A stretch of 64,000 bases of DNA from Melastoma dodecandrum (taxonomy: Eukaryota > Streptophyta > Magnoliopsida > Myrtales > Melastomataceae), in NCBI GenBank assembly GCA_029817715.1, contig JARUPY010000264.1:62001-126000 (forward strand). The letters run 5' to 3'. Made by a program: the position numbers and the translations under genes. Each line of letters starts with the position of its first letter. Position 1 is the first letter of the stretch. Of the stretch, positions 56,870-64,000 are shown piece after piece. The notes under the pieces were generated by a model. That model was not told the origin of the DNA. It saw only the letters and a list, made by a program, of their open reading frames with translations, and ran no database searches.

Positions 56870-57490
56870 GTGAAGAGCTAGTCAACGTTACTCGGGTCGA
56901 TGATATAATTAACCATCAAGTGGAGATCAGTGTCAATCGTGGGGTGACCTTCGACGTTTGAGAACTGCCTTTCCCGAGGGGCGAGGGCACCCCTGTTGGC
57001 CCCTTCGACTTGGCAATGTGGAAGCTCATCGATGGTGCTTTGGTTGATGTCTCGATTAGCCATCAAGTGGTAATCGGGTTCGATAAGTGGGTAACATTCA
57101 ATCCCAAAGAGCGGACCCTCATAGGGGGCGAGGGCAACCCCCTCTACCTCGACACCCTTTTGAGGAAAGGGAACTTCCTTTTGCATCCACACCCCTTCAG
57201 ACCGAGGACATTCTATTGGATCACCCTCAATGGTTATATGTTCGTTTTTCGTAAGAACATGAGTCGGATTGAGAATCAACATACGAAAAGTTTCCATTTC
57301 CCGATACATATTTTCCAATCACTCCATTATACTACAGAGGGCATTTCTTATAGATATTCGCGCATCCGACTCTCGAAGGACAATTTTCAAAGCCTCACTC
57401 AAATGTTCATCAGACGATCTAGCAAACCCTTCGTCGTAGAAGGGATCATCGTCCCATTCACCGCACAAAAAACGTGTTGACATTTCGCAT
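56870..57490 (-). pseudogene. internal ORF, copy 2, of the triple-LTR element
   Basis: It begins just inside the primer site with MST-R and, after early stops or shifts (GTMIPSTTKG in one frame), an open frame at 57318-56878 of 146 codons reads METFRMLILNPTHVLTKNEH, MQKEVPFPQKGVEVEGVALA and VEGANRGALAPRE. Copy 1 at 55475-56105 encodes the same blocks. I recognise no family. Conservation of the same frame in two copies suggests a former protein of about 220 residues, perhaps a gag-like product. Confidence 0.55.
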
Positions 57491-57537
57491 ATTCATACAA
57501 AACTCGTTTCTGACTCCCACTGCGGTCACCAAAAACG

Positions 57538-58222
57538 TGTTTGCGGGCGAAACACGTCGCGATATAGCGAGGACTCAAGTGTTGAACGAAAAGGTGGTCG
57601 CCAATAAAGTAAATGAAAAAAAGAATAGTAAAGAATCTCACTAAGTGTAAAGGAAAGAACTTACAGCCATTCCACAACACTTAAAATGATTACGGATAGT
57701 CAAGTTGACAATCAAGCAGCCCTTCGGGTCATAGAATGACTGTCTGTGTGTCTTATTACAAGCCAGAAGTAACTATTTATAGAAATCATAAAACAAAACG
57801 TGCTGCAATTGGAATCAACCGTTTCATCTCATCCATTTGCATTCGCCGCTTCATCCTTTATTGTGGTGAACGCTGCTTCAGCCCTCATCATCGACCCTGC
57901 TCTAGCCTTCATCGACGCTGCTTCAGCCTTCACTGTCGACGGTGCAGCTTCTACGCCAGCCGTCGATGGTGCTGCTGCTACGCTAGCTGTCGATGGAGCT
58001 GTTGATGGAGCTGTCGGTGCGGCTTCTACGCTAGCCGTTGATGGAGCTGCTTCTACGCCAGCCGTCGATGCTGCTACTTCTACGCCAGCCGTCCAGGATG
58101 TCCATCGACGAACCATGGAGTTCTTCATCATCGATAGTGTTTCTCTCTAGGGTTGTTGTTACACATGGTCACGTCGATGTTAGGCTCGACCTAGCCCAAA
58201 ATGTCGTTTTACCTTGTAAACC
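57538..58222 (-). repeat. LTR C (upstream LTR, about 685 bp)
   Basis: The minus-strand 5' end is eroded (GGTTTAC in place of TGTTTAC at 58222). U3 holds about six units of a 27-bp minisatellite (about 57930-58095). The TATAAATA box lies near 57774-57782 on the minus strand, downstream of the minisatellite. The LTR ends CGCAAACA at 57538. Confidence 0.8.
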
Positions 58223-58684
58223 GTGACTTAGCAAGTTCACACCGTCGGAGCACGTCTTTGAGCTTCATTTTCTTTTCCTCTGGTCCAAGGATCTCTTCCT
58301 ATGAGTTTGGAGTTGTGCTTTGCTTCGATTCAATGATATGCTCTGACAGTGGGCTTTAACGATTCCGTCACATTAGACTGATGAGTTTCGTTACTTTGAT
58401 TCGTGGATCTGAGGTGTGTAGGTCTTGCAAAAGCTAAGGTTGACGAGAATGGAGGCCTTGATCATCGCGAAGGAGTTGAAATGGGGGACAAACAACCCTG
58501 CTCCTTCAAAACCCCTGTTTTACTTCTCATCGCCCTTGGATATGTCTTACCGGCTACCTCGCAAGCACGAGATCTGGTTCCTGTGTGATTAACCAGCTTG
58601 GTTTGGATAAGTAAGCCTTCTTGATCCCATTCTTGGATATCCAAGGTATCGAAGTGATTTTAGGCACTAGCAAGATGGCGTCAT
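58223..58684. other. no gene seen between two retroelements
   Basis: Short frames on both strands have no domain. It lies between the upstream end of the triple-LTR element and the presumed outer end of the copia LTR. Confidence 0.4.
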
Positions 58685-58807
58685 TGTGAGAAATCACATA
58701 ATCACAGAAAACACAAACAAGGTAAATAGCGGAAGACTGGATCAGTTACGCGGGTTTACAGTCATTGAGAAAAATTATGGGAAAAGAAAACGTACCCGTA
58801 TTCGCCA

Positions 58808-59291
58808 TGTTCGCCATACCGTAAGCCCGAAGAAAGAAACTTGAGCAAGGTAGATCTTCTTCCCCTTTTCCTTCCCGTACGGCTCCTCTCGATGGAGGAG
58901 GCCAAAGAAACTAATGATCTCACGTATTGAGTTATTAATACAGATACAAGAAACTTAATGTAAGTTTTCCTCATGAATTTACCATAATCTAGCTATAAAT
59001 AAAAGTCTGAAGGACAGGGGAAGAGACCTAGCTATAAATAACCATAATCTGTATAACATATGTTCCTATCCATCAATAGACCATAGGATATAAAATAGCC
59101 TACACCCAGCCGTAAACCACATCAAATAAACGAGATGCGCATATCCTAATAACTTTAGTGATTACGATACTTTAGTGGGATTTCATGAATTGTCTTATGT
59201 TACAGCCTGTTTTATAAAATATACTCTAATAAAAAATAAAAGTAAAGTAAAATAAACAATTAATGGAATCCCAAATAAGAAATTTCAAACA
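58808..59291 (-). repeat. 3' LTR of the Ty1/copia element, outer end uncertain
   Basis: On the minus strand a purine tract, CAATTGGGGGAA, is followed by TGTTTGAAATTTC at 59291, the LTR start. TATAGCTAG-type TATA boxes occur near 59000-59040. The outer end is not fixed: candidates with TG on the plus strand are 58808 (TGTTCGCC) and 58685 (TGTGAGAAATC). The partner LTR lies beyond the window. Confidence 0.5.
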
Positions 59292-59887
59292 TTCCCCCAA
59301 TTGGGCAACATTAGTTGTCCCCGAAAAATATTTTAGAAAATGACTCTCAGGCTGTAACATCTGTATGGCCAATATAAAGACAACATTTCAAACAATCCCG
59401 ACCAACTAAATTTTCCAGCATCGAACTATGACCGTCAAAGCATCACTCAATGATACAAGATAACCATAATCACAACACTAAGCAATCAAGCCGTCACGAG
59501 TCAATGTGGCGTTGTAGCCGAAATAGCACCCCTTATGTGATCAAATTTGATGTTAGTTCAGTCGGTCCTTATAACGAGCCAGAAAGACCTTTGAGCAAAT
59601 GATGCTCCTGTATATGTCTCATTAAACTGAATGCGTGCAAACTTTATGGTACTTTATCAGAGACAAACATTAGTGACAATACCTCCTACTCGAGACTAAG
59701 CACCAAGTCTTAAGATTTTCTTTAATAATTGTCTTGTGCACAAGATATAAAAGTAACTGCATGCATACAAAAATATATAATATCGACAATAAGATACTCA
59801 ATATCTAACAAAACACTGAAAGTTCAATAAATAAAATGTCGGATACAACTACCGACTCTAAGACACTACCGATAACATCAAAGGATT

Positions 59888-61699
59888 CTAAGACACCCAT
59901 GTCTGCAACATATTTCTTAAAGCTACGGGTCTAAGTCCTTTAGTCAGTGGATCTGCTAACATCGACTCTATATCGATATGTTCAACAACAATATCGCATT
60001 GCTTTACTAGCTCGCGAACCTGAAGATACTTAATCTCCATGTGCATAGAACCGCCCATAGTTCGGTTATTCTTAGAGTAGAAAACCGCAGCACTGTTATC
60101 ACAATAGATCACTAATGGTCTAGCAATGGAGTCAACAACTCCACGGCCTGAAATAAAATTTCTGAGCCAAACAACATGAGAAGACGCCCCATAACATGTA
60201 ATAAACTCTGCATGCATAGTCGAGGAAGCTATGAGAGTCTGTTTAACACTTTTCCAAGAAATAGCTCCTCCAGCCAACATGAATATGTAACCCGAGGTAG
60301 ACTTCATGTCATCAGAACAATCAGCAAAATCGGAATCTGTATATCTGACCACCTCGAGGTTATCCACTCTCTTATAGACCAACATGTTAGCCTTAGATCG
60401 TTGCAAATATCTCATTACCTTCTTAGCTGCAGTCCAATGCTCCCTTCCCGGATTAGACAAATATCTACCAAGAACACTGACAGGAAAGGCAAGATATGGT
60501 ATAGTACAGACCTGAGCATACATCAAGCTACCAACTGCACTGCTATAAGGTATGTCTTTCGTGAACTCTTTCTCAGTATCATTCTTGGGACATTGATCTT
60601 TACTGAACTTATTTCCTTTCAATATTGGTACTTCTCCAGGTTTGTAAGACTGCATAGCAAATCGCTCAAGTACCTTATCAATATAACCTCTTTGGCTCAG
60701 ACCCAACACATTTCGAGATCTGTCTCGATAAATTTCAATTCCAAGCACATAAGTAGCCTCGCTCAAGTCCTTCATATCAAAGGATCTAGACAACATCTCC
60801 TTAGTTTCGTGTGACAGTACTAAATCATTACTTGCAAGAAGGATATCATCCACATAGAGGACAAGAAAAATGAAAATACTCCCACTAGTCCTCATATAAA
60901 CACACTGATAAAACGGATTGTCAATAAATCCAAAGGACGATACCACCACATTAAACTTTAAATATCATTGTCGAAAGGCCTGCTTTAATCCATAAATGGA
61001 CTTCTTTAATTTGCAAACCATGTGCTTATATCCTTCTACCACAAAACCCTCTGGTTGTTTCATATAAACACTCTCCAAGAGGTTTCCATTCAGAAAACCT
61101 GTTCTCACATCCATCTGATGTAACTCTAGATCAAAGTGTGAAACTAGTGCCATCATAATTTTGAATGCATCTTTAGAGGAAACTGGAGAATAAGTCTCCG
61201 TGTAGTCAACACCGGCTCGTTGAGTGAATCCCTTGGCCACTAGCCTTGCCTTATGACGTTCAATGTTACCTTTGGCGTTTTTCTTGGTCTTGAAGACCCA
61301 TTTACAACCAACTAACTTTTGTCCAACCGGCAGTTCTGAGATCTCCCACACATCATTAGCCGCCATAAACTGTGACTCATCTTTTATTGCAGTCAACCAT
61401 TCATTGCTTTGAGGTCTGCCGACTACTTCTTCAAAGTTTATGGTATCACTCGCTAATCCACCGCAATCTTTGCCAAGGAAGACAATGTAATCATCAGATA
61501 AAGCATGTCTCCTTACTCTAGTTGATCTCCTCACAGGAACCATTTCTGTAACAACCGGAGGATTTTCAACAATCGTCTCTTGCTCCTCTCTGTTTACACC
61601 TTCTGATGAATCAATTACAACAGTAATTCCCATAGAAGGCGACACAGGAATGATAACAAAATTTCGATCATCAGAAGAAATAGCAGGAAAATCTTGCAC
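59888..61699 (-). pseudogene. reverse transcriptase and RNase H of the Ty1/copia element
   Basis: One frame spans 61699-59888 with a single TGA near 60962, where the family has tryptophan (FRQ-stop-YLKF). Blocks are VGCKWVFKTKKNAKGNIERH, RLVAKGFTQRAGVDYTETYS, LHQMDVRTGFLNG and YGLKQAFRQ, then VLYVDDILLASNDLVL (catalytic YVDD) and YLGIEI-type and GSLMYAQVCTIPYLAF segments. RNase H follows: YTDSDFADCSDDMKSTSGYI, SSTMHAEFI, IYCDNSAAVFYSKN and a DPLTKGL end. Apart from the stop this half is nearly intact. Confidence 0.92.
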
Positions 61700-61743
61700 A
61701 TCCGCAATATCATTATCTCGAAACTTCTTAATAAGACACTCAA

Positions 61744-63050
61744 CTACTTTGTTTCCCCTAGAGGGATAATAGAACCTATAACCTTTAGATCTTTCCGGAT
61801 ATCCAATGAAGAAGGCACGAATTGTTCGGGGATCTGTTTCTTCTCGACGAGATTGAACAATCTCACCTCAGCTGGACAACCCCAAACACGAAAATGATTA
61901 AGACTAGGCTTTCTCCCAATCAACAACTCAAATGGAGTTTTCTGCACAGACTTGTTGGGAACTCTATTGAGAATGTATGCGGCTGTCTTAAATGCCTCTC
62001 CCCATAGATAATTAGGCAAGTCGCACTTATCCATCATACTCCTTACCATATCCATCAGAGTTTGGTTCCTTCATTCTACCACAATATTCTGCTCAGGAGT
62101 ATAAGGCATAGTATATGGTGGTACGATGCCACATTCTTGCAAAAATTTAGCAAACGGCCCTATCTCCTGTCTAGATAGGGCCTTTATCTGGTGAGTATGT
62201 CTACCATAATACTCACCACCTCTATCCGATCTCACAATCTTAATTGTTTTCTCCAATTGATTCTCGACTTCTAATTTGAAGACCTTAAATTTCTCCAAAG
62301 CCTCTGACTTCTCTTTTATAAGAAACACGTAGCCGTAGCGAGAGACATCGTCTATGAAGGTGATGAAATACTTATTTTCACATAAGTAGTCTGAAGAGGT
62401 CCACTGATATATGTATGCACAATCTCTAATAGACCAGTACTACGTGTGGCTCCCTTCTTCCGAGTCTTCGTTAACTTTCCTCGCATATAGTCAACACAAG
62501 TATCCATGTCACTGAAATCGAGAAAGGGAAGCAAATTGTCCTTTATAAGACGTTTCACTCGCTCTTTAGATATGTGGCCCAAACGTTCGTGCCACAACAT
62601 CGAAGACTTCTCATTCGACAAAACTCTTTTAGGCGCTGAAGATTTAGCAGATAAGGATTCAACACCATATGAAAGTACCAAATCCAATCGATAAAGGCCA
62701 TTGGACAATGTCGCACTACCAAGAACTTTTGAATTTAACGACAACTGCATAAAGTCATTCTGAAATAAACAACTGAATCCAAATTTGTCCAACACGGGAA
62801 CAGAGGTCAAGTTTCTCCTGATAGTGGGAATTGTCAAAACGTTCTCCAAAACAAGTTCAAAACCTGAATATAAAGGAAGTTTAACTGCTCCTATAAATTC
62901 AACGAATTCCCCACTTTCACCTTGCTATATTGATTTGGCATCCTTTGCCTCTAGAATCCCTGCAAGGTTATAGCAATATGAACACTGCACCGATATCTAT
63001 CCACTAAGTATTCGAAGACACATCGGCAAGATTTGATTCGAAACAAACCA
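61744..63050 (-). pseudogene. protease remnant and integrase of the Ty1/copia element
   Basis: Near 63000 the protease motif reads WWIDIGA instead of WWIDSGA and soon meets stops. The pre-integrase block is LWHERLGHISKERVKRLIK. The first integrase aspartate block, normally HTDISGP, reads HTYISGP, so the catalytic aspartate is lost. After a shift near 62360 the frame gives VRSDRGGEYYG (second aspartate), MPYTPEQN with the glutamate just before a stop, MMDKCDLPNYLWGEAFKTA and the GCPAEVRLFN block. Confidence 0.88.
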
Positions 63051-63059
63051 AAGCTGACG

Positions 63060-63923
63060 GTTTACCTCCCACATTCTTCTTCTTTTGCTTTTCAAGCCAA
63101 TTCTTATATCAGTAATAGTATTTCTTCAAGTGTCCCATTTTCTCACAAAAAAACACTTAATACCCCCTTTAGCACTCATAGGCGTATCCTTTTGAACTGT
63201 TTTGACATGCCTTTGTCCAATACCAAACATCTTAAAAGTCTGAGGTCTTTGACTGTTCAGTGGTTTGAACCCCCTTTTGAAATCCTTTTTCTTTATGGAA
63301 ACTTGATCCAGTACCGGACACTACAAAAGCACTCGGCCCCATATCTTTCTTAATTTTCTCCTCCTCGGCAACACAACGAGTGATCAACTCGTTTACTGTC
63401 CAACTCTCTCCTTGAGTATTAAAAGCAGTTTTGATCATTCCAAACTCAGGAGGCAAAGAGCTGAGGATGCGACGGACAATGTAATTCTCCGGCAAATCAA
63501 TCTTGTGGGCACTCAACTTAGACAGCACATGCACCCATCTCATTATGTACTCCCTCACATTGGCGAAATCCTTGTAAGCCAAAGCATTTATCATCTCCAG
63601 CAGGTGTGTGATCTCCGCATTATCAGATACCTGATATCGCTATCCAATAGCAGCAAGAAGAGCCTTTGCATTATTAGTCTTTAAACCACTAGAAGATGAT
63701 TCAGGATAGACCGTTTCATGGCTAGCATGCACATTTTATTTGCATGTGCCCATTTCTCGTAATTCTTCTTCTCCTGGATTGAGCTCACATCAGTGGGCAC
63801 CGCAGGTTCATCAATTGTAAGACCCATATCCTGATTGATATACCCCATAGCAAACTCGAGGTCCTGGTTCCACCTCTTATAATTTGAACCACTTAAGACC
63901 TCTATGGTGGCAATATGTTGCAC
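63060..63923 (-). pseudogene. gag of the Ty1/copia element
   Basis: The first frame (63923-63681) has LSGSNYKRWNQDLEFAMGYI and EKKNYEKWAHANKMCMLAMK, the copia gag N-terminus. After a stop and shift it continues from 63594 with VREYIMRWVHVLSKLSAHK, FGMIKTAFNTQGESWTVNEL and EEEKIKKDMG. A knuckle near 63125-63165 reads CFFCEKMGHLKKYYY, the CCHC motif with its last cysteine replaced by tyrosine. It would package element RNA. Confidence 0.85.
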
Positions 63924-64000
63924 ATATTAAAGGAAACTGTAGAAAGTAACGCAACCATTAAGTGTCATGAGCCGTATAAGATTAATAAATTAGATCAAAT

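Larger units (their letters stand above)
54695..58222 (-). mobile_element. triple-LTR tandem of a short non-autonomous LTR retrotransposon
   Basis: Three LTR copies (57538-58222, 56160-56734, 54695-55357) alternate with two internal regions of 803 and 802 bp (56735-57537 and 55358-56159), all oriented to the minus strand. LTRs run from TGTTTACAAGG to CGCAAACA on that strand. After the upstream LTR comes a primer-site-like TGGTGACCGCAGTGGGAG. Before the downstream LTR at 55357 is a purine tract, GGAAGGGGGCAAAA. No protease, reverse transcriptase or integrase is present; the internal region encodes one short ORF of unknown type. LTR-int-LTR-int-LTR structures arise by unequal recombination or template switching. 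I see no clear target-site duplication. Confidence 0.8.
58808..64000 (-). mobile_element. Ty1/copia retrotransposon, inactive, running off the right edge
   Basis: On the minus strand the order is gag, protease remnant, integrase, reverse transcriptase, RNase H and LTR, the copia order with integrase before reverse transcriptase. Gag starts near 63923 and the 5' LTR is outside the window. Frameshifts and stops occur in gag, the integrase and once in the reverse transcriptase. About 600 bp of leader-like DNA lies between the pol stop (59888) and the LTR. Confidence 0.92.

Noticed and set aside
54695..58222. CRISPR-like or satellite array
   Set aside because: Repeats are LTRs of about 600 bp and a contiguous minisatellite, with no spacer-repeat alternation.
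60176..60814. 212-codon plus-strand frame
   Set aside because: Shadow of the copia reverse transcriptase/RNase H on the minus strand.

Overview
This is a window of a plant nuclear genome, very probably an angiosperm. The evidence is intron-bearing plant genes (an LBD transcription factor, a plastid ferritin with 8 coding exons, a plant-type glutaredoxin/zinc-ribbon protein, and a GARP/G2-like MYB repressor), together with plant lineages of LTR retrotransposons (Tekay-like chromovirus, Tat-like Ty3/gypsy with two RNase H domains, Ty1/copia). I cannot name the species. Roughly two thirds of the 64 kb is retrotransposon-derived, and every element read here carries stops, frameshifts or mutated catalytic sites.

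Layout. 1-0.6 kb: gag fragment of a Tat-like gypsy element, followed by a decayed stretch holding an inverted gypsy integrase tail. 3.2-9.5 kb: Tekay-like chromovirus on the minus strand, with one 2.1-kb LTR and its 5' part lost where gag meets an AT-rich inverted-repeat array. 10.2-11.0 kb: possible solo LTR. 13.7-14.3 kb: LBD12-like gene (-). 15.7-17.8 kb: solo LTR of about 2.1 kb with a perfect GCTAT target-site duplication. 18.36-18.93 kb: hAT-like MITE. 19.03-29.71 kb: complete but inactive Tat-like element with CCACC target-site duplication, LTR minisatellites and an antisense coiled-coil-like ORF. 30.5-32.8 kb: ferritin gene with an upstream near-match to the iron-dependent regulatory sequence. 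33.0-34.3 kb: tRNA-Lys pseudogene and ankyrin-repeat pseudogene (-). 34.8-35.5 kb: glutaredoxin-like zinc-ribbon gene. 36.80-49.30 kb: 12.5-kb Tat-like element with a degenerate antisense gene carrying a plant mobile domain (PMD). 51.8-53.6 kb: GARP repressor gene. 54.7-58.2 kb: triple-LTR array of a short non-autonomous retrotransposon with its own ORF. 58.7 kb to the end: Ty1/copia element (-) running off the window.

The four intact host genes are unrelated in function and each has its own apparent promoter region; nothing suggests co-regulation. The most unusual content is in the retroelements. Both Tat-like elements carry an antisense coding region between integrase and the 3' LTR: a short helical protein in one, a PMD plus coiled-coil protein in the other. 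The triple-LTR element shares a primer-binding-site type and LTR end style with the 12.5-kb element, which suggests it was mobilised by that family.
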